Below, piece by piece: positions 9,133 through 16,900 of a stretch of DNA of 22,928 nucleotides. The stretch comes from a virus, in IMG/VR virus record IMGVR_UViG_3300005860_000070, positions 1 through 22,928 of that record; one strand, written 5' to 3'. Under the pieces are notes generated by a model. That model was not told the DNA's origin, did no database searches, and worked only from the letters and a program-made list of their open reading frames with translations. Both the position numbers and the translations under genes were made by a program. The number at the start of each line of letters is the position of its first letter. Position 1 is the first letter of the stretch.

Positions 9133-10211
9133 AAATTTTTAAATGTTTTTTCCCAAATATCTCCAACTATTTTAATATCACGATTTTTAAAAACATATTC
9201 TTGTTGTTCTTTTAATATTTTTTCTCTAAATTCTTTATCTACAATCAATTTTTCTAATTTTTTATACCAATCTTTGTAAGTATTCTTGGCTAAATAATTT
9301 ACTTCTTTATTATAAGGCGGAACATCCGAAGCTAATGTTACTGTTCCCAAAGAAGCATATTCATAAAATTTAATACAAGATTTCGAGCGATTAAATTCAT
9401 TATCTACTAAAGGTGCCAATCCTATATCTAAATCCAAATCTCTTAAAACTTGCGGATAAACAAATGGTATATGGAATGGAATGTGCCTATAATCTATTTT
9501 TTGTAATTTATCCCAAAAAATTTCGGCTTTTTCAAAAAAGGTATTGTATTCTGGAAGCCATTGCCTTTTATGTAAAAAGTTCCAAGTCGCTATTTCTGAC
9601 AACAAAGGATAACCAGTAATTCCCTCTAAAATGAATTTGAATTTATATTTCTCTTGCAAATCTTTGATAACATCGATAATTAACAGCAAATCATCAAAGT
9701 GGGTAACAGAACCAGTCCAACCAATTCTTAATTCCTTACTTTCTCTTTTTCTTTCTTTGTAGATATTGCGGTCAATCGCATTTGGGCAAACATATACATT
9801 TTTATTGAATTTTCGAAGAACATTGGCTAAATTTTCAGTAGTTGTCGTAACTAAATCTGCTTCTTTTAATAATCCTTCTATTCTTTCTTGAACATTTTTT
9901 TGATTAAAAATCGGTTGAACTGGGTTTACTGGTTGAATTGTCCAAATGTTATCATCCATCTCATAAACTACTTTTTTCCCTCTCGCTTTTACTTTATATA
10001 ATAACTTGAAAGGATCTAAATAATACAATCTTGTAAAAATTATAATATCATTCTCTCTTATCAATTTTTCCTCATCATTTATTGAACCCAAAACCGCATA
10101 ACTTATTTCGTGTCCCCTTCTTTTTAATTCAAGAGCGGGAATGTGAATTCTTATAAAGAAACAACCAGTTTTAAACTCATATATTGAATTCAAAATATAT
10201 ACGATTCTCAT
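9111..10211 (-). CDS. GT4-type glycosyltransferase
   Basis: The 366-aa protein has the two-domain GT-B layout. The N-terminal Rossmann-like half starts MRIVYILN and contains VVYEMDDNIW (82-90) and ADLVTTTTENLANVL (118-132). The hinge is VCPNAID (141-147). The second half starts LRIGWTGSVTHFDDL (161-175) and carries the acidic donor-site loop FYEYASLGTVTLASD, as in GT4 enzymes. It would transfer a sugar from a nucleotide donor to a glycan or protein acceptor; the substrate cannot be told. Its ATG overlaps the adaptor stop as ATGA, so it belongs to the late operon. A glycosyltransferase between adaptor and fibre genes is unusual. It may decorate virion proteins or alter the host surface. Confidence 0.82.
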   Translation of the reverse strand: MRIVYILNSIYEFKTGCFFIRIHIPALELKRRGHEISYAVLGSINDEEKLIRENDIIIFTRLYYLDPFKLLYKVKARGKKVVYEMDDNIWTIQPVNPVQPIFNQKNVQERIEGLLKEADLVTTTTENLANVLRKFNKNVYVCPNAIDRNIYKERKRESKELRIGWTGSVTHFDDLLLIIDVIKDLQEKYKFKFILEGITGYPLLSEIATWNFLHKRQWLPEYNTFFEKAEIFWDKLQKIDYRHIPFHIPFVYPQVLRDLDLDIGLAPLVDNEFNRSKSCIKFYEYASLGTVTLASDVPPYNKEVNYLAKNTYKDWYKKLEKLIVDKEFREKILKEQQEYVFKNRDIKIVGDIWEKTFKNLCLQKQK

Positions 10212-10894
10212 AAATAATATTCTCTATGTGGAAACATTCGATTTCCCATTGCTCTATGTCTTTGAGCATAAAATGCTTTTAATTGAATCATTAATCTTTC
10301 TTTTTCTCTTCTTAAATCCGCTTCTTTTGAAGATAATTGATTAGCAATACAAAAATCTTGAGCAGCACCTAAACTTAAAATTCTATGAAATTCTGAAGCA
10401 AATCCTGGCACATCTTCAGGAGCAGATAAAGGAGTAACGCTCCTTGAAACATATACTTTTAATCCATTATCTAAAGTAACTTGATTAGCATCTGGAGGAG
10501 GATATAAAAATATATTTTCACCAATTAAATTATATTCTTGGGGAAGTCCAGGAGTTTTTTTATATTCATCTAATGCTACTTTTATTTGAGACTTATCTAT
10601 TGGCTTTAATAAAACCCATTTTCCATCTTTATTTTTTACTTCCACTCTTTCAATCTTACGAGCAGTAGTTGGTAAAGAATATTGTTGTTGTCCATCCACT
10701 AAATTACAAGTAGCAATTGGTAAAGTATTTGCATTTGAATCATCAAAACTCCAATCTCCTACTGAATCCCAAATCAAAGTTACGACATCGTCGTAATGGC
10801 GATTAATATTTCTTAACAAATCATCATCTAAATAAGTTGCCGATGAAGAATTTGTTAGAAAATATACATCTTTTTTTAATTCATCTAATGTCAT
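10208..10894 (-). CDS. Head-tail adaptor (P22 gp4-like)
   Basis: The 228-aa protein begins MTLDELKKDVYFLTN with YLDDDLLRNINRHYDDVVTL, the helical start typical of gp4-like adaptors. A beta section follows (QQYSLPTTARKIERVEVK; NLIGENIFLYPPPDAN). A helical C-terminus (ILSLGAAQDFCIANQL; a long basic helix) ends near MGNRMFPHREYYL. Adaptors of this kind bind under the portal ring and connect it to the tail. It lies directly after the coat protein and an 82-aa protein, with ATGA-type overlaps on both sides. Compare the related protein at 4017-5210. Confidence 0.72.
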   Translation of the reverse strand: MTLDELKKDVYFLTNSSSATYLDDDLLRNINRHYDDVVTLIWDSVGDWSFDDSNANTLPIATCNLVDGQQQYSLPTTARKIERVEVKNKDGKWVLLKPIDKSQIKVALDEYKKTPGLPQEYNLIGENIFLYPPPDANQVTLDNGLKVYVSRSVTPLSAPEDVPGFASEFHRILSLGAAQDFCIANQLSSKEADLRREKERLMIQLKAFYAQRHRAMGNRMFPHREYYL

Positions 10895-11139
10895 ATTTTT
10901 TCTGCGTCGCCTTTTCTAATCATATCTTCGGCGAGCCATTGGGGAAGCATTAAAATATCTCCCGATTTTCCTTTAACCCAAACATACCCAGGATCTGGTG
11001 GGGGCAGATTGGGTTTATTTTGGGTTGGGGTTGAAGGCTGAGATTGAGCTTGTTTTTCTAATCTTCTCTTTGCCCTAATCTCTGCCATTTTCCTGCCCCA
11101 TTCCTTTTTTTCTTTTTCGTCTTTAAATTTCCTTGCCAT
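10891..11139 (-). CDS. 82-aa basic/proline-rich protein between coat and adaptor
   Basis: The N-terminus is highly basic and helical (KEKKEWGRKMAEIRAKRRLEK). A Ser/Thr/Pro/Gln linker follows (about 32-50), then a short C-terminal module GYVWVKGKSGDILMLPQWLAED. A weak AGGGA precedes the start. The stop overlaps the adaptor ATG by 4 bases. No known family is recognised. Position suggests a minor head or head-completion protein, but nothing in the sequence proves it. Confidence 0.6.
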   Translation of the reverse strand: MARKFKDEKEKKEWGRKMAEIRAKRRLEKQAQSQPSTPTQNKPNLPPPDPGYVWVKGKSGDILMLPQWLAEDMIRKGDAEKI

Positions 11140-11152
11140 ATTATTTCCCTAT

Positions 11153-11208
11153 ATCTGTTCCCCAGGATTTTCTCCCTAATGCTCCACAAGGAAGAGCGAG
11201 GAACAGAT
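11153..11208. repeat. 9-bp perfect inverted repeat between coat gene and 82-aa gene
   Basis: ATCTGTTCC at 11153-11161 is the exact reverse complement of GGAACAGAT at 11200-11208. The 38 bases between contain further partly complementary CT- and GA-rich stretches. It lies in the 84-base gap after the coat gene, one of the few real gaps in the operon. It could be an RNA hairpin that sets coat versus downstream mRNA levels. There is no T-tract, so it is not a classic terminator. Confidence 0.45.
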
Positions 11209-11223
11209 TAGAGAAACAATCAA

Positions 11224-12099
11224 TTATGGATTTCTGAAGTATACCTTTAAGAATCTATTCGAATTCTTCGTGAAGACCTTGATTCCATATAGACACCAAG
11301 CAATGAAGTTCCTTCCAAGTTTCTTCGGTTCCTCTTTAATTTCTACCCTTGGTGCTGCTTGCATTACCAAGTGAATACTTTTTGCCTTTCCGATGTATGC
11401 CACTTTACAATTCACTCCACCATAATTAGCAGTTGCAAGATTATTCGAAACATAAATCCTAAATCCAAGGAAATCACCAGCATATCCATTCCTCAAGGTT
11501 GCATCAGCAATTTGGAAACCTTTTCCAGTAGCTAACTCTTCAATAACAGCAGCGACGCTCGGAGGAATAATTGCAATCCAATCAGCCGCTTCTTCAACAT
11601 TCATTTGTCTCAATTTCTTTCTGGCAGCAGTGAAAACCTGAATAATATTGGCGGTAGTAGCGGAAATTCCGCTTCCAGCAGTCCCGCCAATATCTCCTTC
11701 ATCTAATGCTGAAGCTGCGGCAGTAACTTGAGCAAAAACAGCTTGATCAATAGTATCTTTCAATCTGTAAGCGGCTTCATCGGAAAAAGCAGCAATTAAA
11801 TCATATCGAGTTTGGATTTCTTCAATCCTATCGATATAAAATGCCGTATATTTTTTCTGATCGACCGTCAAAACTTCATCAGTGGCAGTTACATCAGAAA
11901 CTGTCACATCCGTTCCAGGAGTATAATTTCCAACGGTCAAATCACTGTGATATGGATAGTGGATTGTGTCCCCATAAGTCAAATCAGCCTCAAAAGAAGT
12001 ATCACAAGTTTCAGCAGCAACCAAGCTTTTCCTAAGAGGAACCTGCATTAAAGCACTCCACAATTCTGGATTTGTAGCCGTTAAATTGTTTGAAGGCAT
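11224..12099 (-). CDS. Major capsid protein, P22 coat-like (HK97 fold)
   Basis: The 291-aa protein starts MPSNNLTATNPELWSAL and continues with PLRKSLVAAETCDTSFE, GDTIHYPYHSDLTVGNYTP and LTVDQKKYTAFYIDRIEEIQ. This is the characteristic opening of P22-like coat proteins. A long helix (YRLKDTIDQAVFAQVTAAA) follows, then WIAIIPPSVAAVIEEL and GFRIYVSNNL, matching the core of the HK97 fold. It forms the icosahedral shell on the scaffold. It has one of the few clear ribosome sites in the window, AGGAG at 12110-12114, ten bases before the ATG, consistent with high expression. It follows the scaffold gene, as expected. Confidence 0.88.
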   Translation of the reverse strand: MPSNNLTATNPELWSALMQVPLRKSLVAAETCDTSFEADLTYGDTIHYPYHSDLTVGNYTPGTDVTVSDVTATDEVLTVDQKKYTAFYIDRIEEIQTRYDLIAAFSDEAAYRLKDTIDQAVFAQVTAAASALDEGDIGGTAGSGISATTANIIQVFTAARKKLRQMNVEEAADWIAIIPPSVAAVIEELATGKGFQIADATLRNGYAGDFLGFRIYVSNNLATANYGGVNCKVAYIGKAKSIHLVMQAAPRVEIKEEPKKLGRNFIAWCLYGIKVFTKNSNRFLKVYFRNP

Positions 12100-12109
12100 T
12101 TTAGTTTAT

Positions 12110-12114
12110 CTCCT
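12110..12114 (-). promoter_or_regulatory. Ribosome binding site of the coat gene
   Basis: AGGAG on the minus strand lies in the 15-base gap between scaffold stop and coat ATG, with 10-base spacing. Most other genes here lack such a site, so it probably raises coat protein synthesis. Confidence 0.7.
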
Positions 12115-12663
12115 CTACCTTCTTTGTGCCTTTGCCCATTTTCTGAATTCTTCTAATTCTTCCAAGGAAGCATTTCTAATATCTTCACTCGTCCATTCAG
12201 AGAATTCTTTCTTTTCGGGCAAAGTTTTTGTAGAAGGTGGAGGAGGTTGTGTTTGTTTTGCAACCTTTTCGCGCCTCGCCTGAATATAGAGCTGAACTTC
12301 CTCGCTGCGAGCCGCTTCCTCAAGGGAAATATTTTTAGCTTTGGAAATAAGAGAGATATAATCCAACTCTTCTGGGCTATAATCTTTTAAGACAGAGATT
12401 TTTTTTACTAAATCAGCTATATCTGGAGAAATTTCTTTTTTTTCTTCTTTCGGTTTTTCTTCTGCTTTCTTTTTTTCTTCAATTTCCCTTCTCAATAATT
12501 CCGCCTCTAATCTCTTCACTTTTTCCTCTGCCTTTTTAGCCCGAGCGAAGAGTTGTTTATTTTTCTCTCTTAATTCCTCTGAAGTCAGCTCTTTTTCTAA
12601 ATCTTTTTCAAGCTCCTCAAAAGACTTTTGAGGTTCTTCAGAAGTTTTTTCTTCTTCTGCCAT
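12115..12663 (-). CDS. Scaffold protein (procapsid assembly)
   Basis: This 182-aa protein is almost wholly charged helix. Glu/Lys-rich heptads run from about residue 10 to 75 (KSFEELEKDLEKELTSEEL, AKKAEEKVKRLEAELL). A helical middle with DYSPEELDYISLISKAK follows, and a basic-acidic C-terminal helix ends LEEFRKWAKAQRR. No enzyme motif is present. Charged coiled-coil proteins placed between portal and coat genes are typically scaffolds that line the procapsid and leave before DNA entry, the C-terminal helix usually binding coat. The assignment rests on composition and position. Confidence 0.7.
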   Translation of the reverse strand: MAEEEKTSEEPQKSFEELEKDLEKELTSEELREKNKQLFARAKKAEEKVKRLEAELLRREIEEKKKAEEKPKEEKKEISPDIADLVKKISVLKDYSPEELDYISLISKAKNISLEEAARSEEVQLYIQARREKVAKQTQPPPPSTKTLPEKKEFSEWTSEDIRNASLEELEEFRKWAKAQRR

Positions 12664-12671
12664 ATTTTTAA

Positions 12672-12717
12672 GGGTTTATGAAACCCATTTGCTCGTTTTG
12701 AGAGACGAGCTAACTCG
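12672..12717 (-). promoter_or_regulatory. Tandem, mutually exclusive small hairpins ahead of the scaffold gene
   Basis: In the 58-base gap before the scaffold ATG, three pairings are visible. GGGTTT/AAACCC pair at 12672-12677 and 12681-12686. GCTCGT/ACGAGC pair at 12691-12696 and 12705-12710. CGAG/CTCG pair at 12706-12709 and 12714-12717. The last two share bases 12706-12709, so only one can form at a time. No T-tract follows. They may modulate scaffold translation or mRNA stability; this is inference. Confidence 0.4.
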
Positions 12718-12721
12718 ACCT

Positions 12722-12955
12722 TTATTCATATTCCGATTTCTTTTTTTCGAAAGGTGGTTCTTTTAATAATTTTAATCTATACATTATTTCTTTCAAGACC
12801 TTTATTGCCATCTGTTTTCCTAATAATTCTTCAAAAGTAGTAATTTTTTCAATATTTGTTAATTCAGCGATTACCAAATTAAATTCATCTTTCAATGCCT
12901 CCATTTGTTGCGGTGTAAGTGATTTTAAAATTTTTTCTCTATCTTTTTTTTCCAT
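12722..12955 (-). CDS. 77-aa helical protein between portal and scaffold
   Basis: The product is a small charged helical protein (EKILKSLTPQQMEALKDEF; FEELLGKQMAIKVLKEIMY). Its ATG overlaps the portal stop by one base (TAATG), so translation is probably coupled to portal. No family was recognised. A minor head protein or assembly factor is likely from position. The stop is followed at once by an AGGTCG motif and the hairpins before the scaffold gene. Confidence 0.6.
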   Translation of the reverse strand: MEKKDREKILKSLTPQQMEALKDEFNLVIAELTNIEKITTFEELLGKQMAIKVLKEIMYRLKLLKEPPFEKKKSEYE

Positions 12956-14751
12956 TATATTTTTGTTTCTTCAGCCCCCATTATTGGGGTGGGCATAATT
13001 ACAGGAGCTGAAACTCCACCGCCTGCTCTTTTAGGAGGAGTCATTGCTGGAATTTTTTCTTCTTCTGCTTTTGGTAATTCTAAATCTTCAATTCTTATTC
13101 CACCCATTTCTAAAATTTGTGCAAAAATCTTTCTTTTAACTGGATCAGTTAATAATGTTGGATCAACAGTTATTGCTTGTAATGCCATTTGTAAATTAGC
13201 CGCTTTTATTCTTATATCTGTTGCTTCGCCAGTAATTTCAATTTCAAGCCAATATTTCAAATCTGAATAATATCCTTTCGGAATTCGAATTGATTTTTCT
13301 TTCTCTTTTTTCTTTTTCTCTTTAATCGCTGTTTTAATTAAATTCCATTGAAATGGAGTGGGTAAATGATGATTTCTTTGGAAAAATCTCCATTTTTCTT
13401 GTTCTGCTTCTAACGCAATTTCCCATTCGTGCCATTTATCTAAATCTTCACCAATTAATTTTAGATAATGTTCCTCGTTATTCTGTTTAATAAAAGTGGG
13501 TATAATTTTATCCATTAAAAGGTCTTTTATATCGAGCGCTACATTCTCTCTTATCTGATCAAAATAAGATCCAGCCATCGTTGAAGCTAAAATTGCGCTT
13601 CCTAATGGAGTTCCTGCTGGTAATCTTTCTCCACGAATAACATCATAAGCCATCGTCAATTCGTCTCTATTTTGAAGCCATAATCTATGTTCAGTTTCGA
13701 AAGCGCTTAAATTTCTTTCTTCTGTCGGAACTCTTGTAATTCCTGATCTTGTTATAATTATCTGACCATTTTTAACATCTGTTAAAAGATTTTTATTAAT
13801 CGTTTCATCTGAAGTTTGGAATATATTTAAAGCGGCGAAATAAGAAGATTTTACTCTTAAATTCATTTCTTCATTCACTCTTAATTGAGGATCGAATAAT
13901 CTTTCTACCATTCCAATTCCGAGCCATCTTCCTGGTAATTTTTCCCAATGGATTTCCCAATAAGGAAATTCAGTATCAAAATCAATTGGCGTTGCTTGTA
14001 AAATATAGCCTGCGGTTTGAACTTCATATTTTCTTTCTGGTGCAGGTTTTGATTCTTTTGAATAACAAATTATTCTTGAATAAACATACTTTGTGGGATC
14101 GCCATCATCTTTTATCCAATCTTCTGGAACTTCTCCATATCTTTCAATTATTCGAATATAAGGAACTTTTGTTTCTCGCCACATTTTGATTGTTTCTTCG
14201 ATATTCTCCCATTTTAATTTTTTCCCGATTTTTCTTAATTCATCTGGAGTATAATAATGGAGTTCTATAATATATTGACTTTCCCTTAACCAATTGGCAC
14301 TTTGTTCAACAATAAAATTTCTTAAATCAACAAAATATATATCATTGTTAACAATTTTAGGAACAACCGAACCGAAAATCGGCAATTCATAGAATATCCT
14401 GTTCAAAATCTCTCCAAATTTCTTTTCTCGCATCCAGTATTTTAAATCTCTATCTGCTAACCAAATTTTAATCGGATTTTGTCCTGGTGGAGTTAATAAA
14501 TGAATATCTTTCGTATCAAAATCGATTGCTTTTGTCGCTACATAACAAGGATTTCTGACTATATTGAAGAAATATTTTCTATATCCTTCGGAATCATATT
14601 CTCCATCTCGAAAGGTTGAATTATAAAAACGATAGATTTTTTCAATCGTATCTTTTTGACGAAATCTCAAACCTTCAACAATTCTAATTGATTGAGTTTT
14701 CCATTCATATAGCTCACTATCAATTTTTTTGAATATTTCTTCTTCTTTCAT
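12955..14751 (-). CDS. Portal protein
   Basis: The 598-aa length suits a portal. Features seen are an N-terminal helical wing, a beta-rich stem region, and the sequence PGRWLGIGMVERLFDPQLRV followed by NEEMNLRVKSSYFAAL. Then come RGERLPAGTPLGSA and a long helix with IRENVALDIKDLLMDKIIP. Portals of the P22-like class carry the same G(I/M)xERL, NE-N and AGTP elements. The C-terminus has a Lys/Glu-rich helical region and a Pro-rich tail (VIMPTPIMG). It forms the dodecameric DNA entry ring. It lies after two basic genes downstream of TerL and before the scaffold, and its ATG overlaps the 51-aa gene stop as ATGA. Confidence 0.84.
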   Translation of the reverse strand: MKEEEIFKKIDSELYEWKTQSIRIVEGLRFRQKDTIEKIYRFYNSTFRDGEYDSEGYRKYFFNIVRNPCYVATKAIDFDTKDIHLLTPPGQNPIKIWLADRDLKYWMREKKFGEILNRIFYELPIFGSVVPKIVNNDIYFVDLRNFIVEQSANWLRESQYIIELHYYTPDELRKIGKKLKWENIEETIKMWRETKVPYIRIIERYGEVPEDWIKDDGDPTKYVYSRIICYSKESKPAPERKYEVQTAGYILQATPIDFDTEFPYWEIHWEKLPGRWLGIGMVERLFDPQLRVNEEMNLRVKSSYFAALNIFQTSDETINKNLLTDVKNGQIIITRSGITRVPTEERNLSAFETEHRLWLQNRDELTMAYDVIRGERLPAGTPLGSAILASTMAGSYFDQIRENVALDIKDLLMDKIIPTFIKQNNEEHYLKLIGEDLDKWHEWEIALEAEQEKWRFFQRNHHLPTPFQWNLIKTAIKEKKKKEKEKSIRIPKGYYSDLKYWLEIEITGEATDIRIKAANLQMALQAITVDPTLLTDPVKRKIFAQILEMGGIRIEDLELPKAEEEKIPAMTPPKRAGGGVSAPVIMPTPIMGAEETKI

Positions 14752-14903
14752 TTTTTCTTTTTGCGTTTTCTATTAGTATGCCATTTTTCGGAACCTTTGA
14801 CGCCCATATTTATCAATGCATAAAATACCCGAGTTCCTCGTTCTTTCCCATATTGCCTTTGTAAGTTCGCTAAAACTCGTCTTCCAGAAGCAGTAAGTGG
14901 CAT
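14748..14903 (-). CDS. 51-aa small basic phage protein (YGKxxGxxVFYA family)
   Basis: A short frame from ATG at 14903 encodes MPLTASGRRVLANL, then QYGKERGTRVFYALINMG and a basic KWHTNRKRKKKK tail. I recognise this pattern (SGxxVLxxM, YGxxxGxxVFYAxxN) as a small protein often seen beside portal genes in uncultured phages; its function is unknown. The stop overlaps the portal ATG by 4 bases (ATGA), strong support for a real gene. The basic tail suggests nucleic-acid contact. Confidence 0.75.
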   Translation of the reverse strand: MPLTASGRRVLANLQRQYGKERGTRVFYALINMGVKGSEKWHTNRKRKKKK

Positions 14904-14914
14904 AATATTAAATT

Positions 14915-15151
14915 TTAAGCTCTTCTTCTTCTGCGGAGTCTTCTTAATGTTCTGGCTAAAACTGCTCTTCTTTTCAATTGTCTTGTAACTGTTATTGTTC
15001 CATCTGCTTTAACTCTTGCTCCAATACCTGCCTCTGCCAATCTCTGTAAAACCGATTCTGGAATTTTCTGTCCAGGCTTAATTCCTAATTGTCTTCTTAG
15101 GGCTCCCTTCCGTTTAATAGCAGACTGTATCCACAATTTTTTCCTTGCCAT
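14915..15151 (-). CDS. 78-aa arginine-rich phage protein (KRKGALRRQLGIKPG family)
   Basis: The protein starts MARKKLWIQSAIKRKGALRR followed by QLGIKPGQKIP. This motif is familiar in small basic proteins encoded near terminase and portal genes of many uncultured phages. The C-terminus is extremely arginine-rich (LARTLRRLRRRRRA), so nucleic-acid binding is likely. The function is not known; a packaging or internal head role is plausible. The start overlaps the tail of the broken HNH gene. Eleven bases separate its stop from the next gene. Confidence 0.7.
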   Translation of the reverse strand: MARKKLWIQSAIKRKGALRRQLGIKPGQKIPESVLQRLAEAGIGARVKADGTITVTRQLKRRAVLARTLRRLRRRRRA

Positions 15152-15639
15152 TGTAGAATAAATGAATTTTATGATGATAAACCCTACAAAGGGTAATGCC
15201 GTTATTTATATCGTCGACCTTTGAAATATTATATGCGATTGGAATAATATGATGTGCCTCTAAATTTCTTTTGATCCACATACTTGACAAATATAATTAT
15301 CTCTTTCTAAAATTCTTTTTGCCCAAGTCTTTCTTTGATGAGAATTATCCCAATCTTTTCTTTTACTAATTTTCTTTTTTAATAAATTCTGCAAATATAT
15401 TAATTGACATTTTCTCGAACAACATTTTGCTGTATCTTTTCGATATCTTTTAACCCAAAATTCTTTTCCGCAAATTATACAAAATTTCCGAAATCTAATT
15501 GGTTTTGCTTTGGGTCTACCTTTCTTTGACATTCTATTGAACAATATTTTCCTGCCTTACCATTTCTTAACCAAGCTCTATAAGTCCAGAATTCTTTTCC
15601 ACAATATTGACAAATTCTTTTTATTTTTCCCTTATTCAT
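15114..15639 (-). pseudogene. HNH homing-type endonuclease broken by two -1 frameshifts
   Basis: Three overlapping frames together spell one HNH protein. Piece 1 (15639-15475) has a zinc ribbon, ICQYCGKEFW then KYCSIECQRK. Piece 2 (15544-15260) has a second, similar ribbon (FCIICGKEFWVKRYRKDT, CCSRKC) and ERDNYICQVCGSK. Piece 3 (about 15290-15114) carries LEAHHIIPIAYNISKVDDIN then GITLCRVYHHKIHL, the HNH core. One extra A in the run at 15521-15523 and one in 15269-15272 (A read on the minus strand) would fuse all three. The gene lies between TerL (8-base overlap) and the basic gene. It may be a decayed mobile endonuclease, a product of base-calling errors in homopolymers, or a frameshifted gene. 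Confidence 0.75.
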
Positions 15640-16900
15640 ATTCAAATCGTCTTTTAAAATTGAAATCTTTTTTTCTAATTTCCTTCATTGGTTCTGGAGA
15701 TTGCAAACCCCAGGTTGCAAGCGCCAGCGCCATTACACAATCATCGTGAAAACCTTTGGGTGCTGTATATTTTATATTTCCCGCATCGCTTATCTCATAT
15801 GAAAATACTTTCAATTCATTAATAAGTTCTTCAATCGGTGGTATAATAATTCCTTTTTGTTCAATGAAAATTGATAATTTATCTATCAATTGCATTTTGC
15901 TCTTTCCTGTGAATTTGAAATCTTCTACTAAAAGTCCCTCGTGTCTTAAATCATCTACAATCGGATCGCCCAATCCCGTTGAATCTATTATTATTTTCGC
16001 ATTGTTATATTTTTTGGCAAGTGCTATAAGTCTCATTTTCTGTAACGGATAGTTTATTTCTTTAAATCTATCAAAAGCCACAACTTTATGAGATATTTTA
16101 TCTAATACTATGAAAACTGTGAAATCTTGATATTTTGCTAAATCAACGCCGATTATGTAATAATGTCCAGGAATAGGATTTGAAAAAGCATCTTGTTGAA
16201 CTATTTCATCTACTCCTCTAAATAACGAAGCCGCTTCTGGTAAAAATGTCGCTAAATATTCTTGCAAAAATACTCTTTCTGGTAATAATCTTTTTGCTCT
16301 TTCCCATTCCTCTTGTGAAAAGTGCGGATTTGCATTTGAGGGAAATTGAAATGCCGCTCCTTCTTCTTTTAATTGGAGAAACTTTTTATAAAACCAATTT
16401 TGTCCGCAAGGAGTTGAAATAAAAATTGTTCTTCCTGCTCTATCATGAGTTGTTGGAAATAAATATTCATTCCAAATTGATTCTGAAATTCTGGCGGCTT
16501 CATCAACAATTATTAAATCTGTCGCTCGCCCCAATAAACTGATTGGATTTTCAGTTGATTTACATTCTAAAATTGAACCAAAAGCAGTCGTTATTTGAGG
16601 AAATGGTCTTCTTTTAACATCTACAGTTCTTCCTGAAATTGCAATTTTTAAGAGCCATTTTAAAATTGTATCAAAAACTATTTGTGTTAAATCGTAATTT
16701 GGCGCTACTATCCAAATTCTTTTTCTTTTCCCAAGTAGTTCTTTTAATCCAATATAAGATGCTAATAATGATTTTCCAAACCTTCTACCAGCACAAACTA
16801 TTATTTCTCTATTTTTGCAAGCTAATATTTCTCTTTGAGCAGAATGCGGTTCAAAACCGATAATTGTTTGTAATTTTTGCTCATTTATAGCTTCAGCCAT
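15632..16900 (-). CDS. Terminase large subunit
   Basis: The 422-aa protein carries both terminase halves. Walker A GRRFGKS is at 39-44, Walker B DLIIVDEAAR at 128-137 and the coupling motif ISTP at 161-164. The RNase H-like nuclease half begins YIIGVDLAKYQDFTVFIVLD (about 248-267), then IIIDSTGLGDPIVDDL and the C-terminal FHDDCVMALALA, supplying the metal-binding acidic residues. It is the motor that cuts concatemers and pumps DNA through the portal. Length is at the short end of the family but all motifs are intact. The ATG lies inside the end of the RmlB-like gene (16-base overlap). Confidence 0.93.
   Translation of the reverse strand: MAEAINEQKLQTIIGFEPHSAQREILACKNREIIVCAGRRFGKSLLASYIGLKELLGKRKRIWIVAPNYDLTQIVFDTILKWLLKIAISGRTVDVKRRPFPQITTAFGSILECKSTENPISLLGRATDLIIVDEAARISESIWNEYLFPTTHDRAGRTIFISTPCGQNWFYKKFLQLKEEGAAFQFPSNANPHFSQEEWERAKRLLPERVFLQEYLATFLPEAASLFRGVDEIVQQDAFSNPIPGHYYIIGVDLAKYQDFTVFIVLDKISHKVVAFDRFKEINYPLQKMRLIALAKKYNNAKIIIDSTGLGDPIVDDLRHEGLLVEDFKFTGKSKMQLIDKLSIFIEQKGIIIPPIEELINELKVFSYEISDAGNIKYTAPKGFHDDCVMALALATWGLQSPEPMKEIRKKDFNFKRRFEYE

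Noticed and set aside
11812-12051. Rightward frames opposite the coat gene
   Set aside because: They lie completely within the well-supported coat gene and have no recognisable features.
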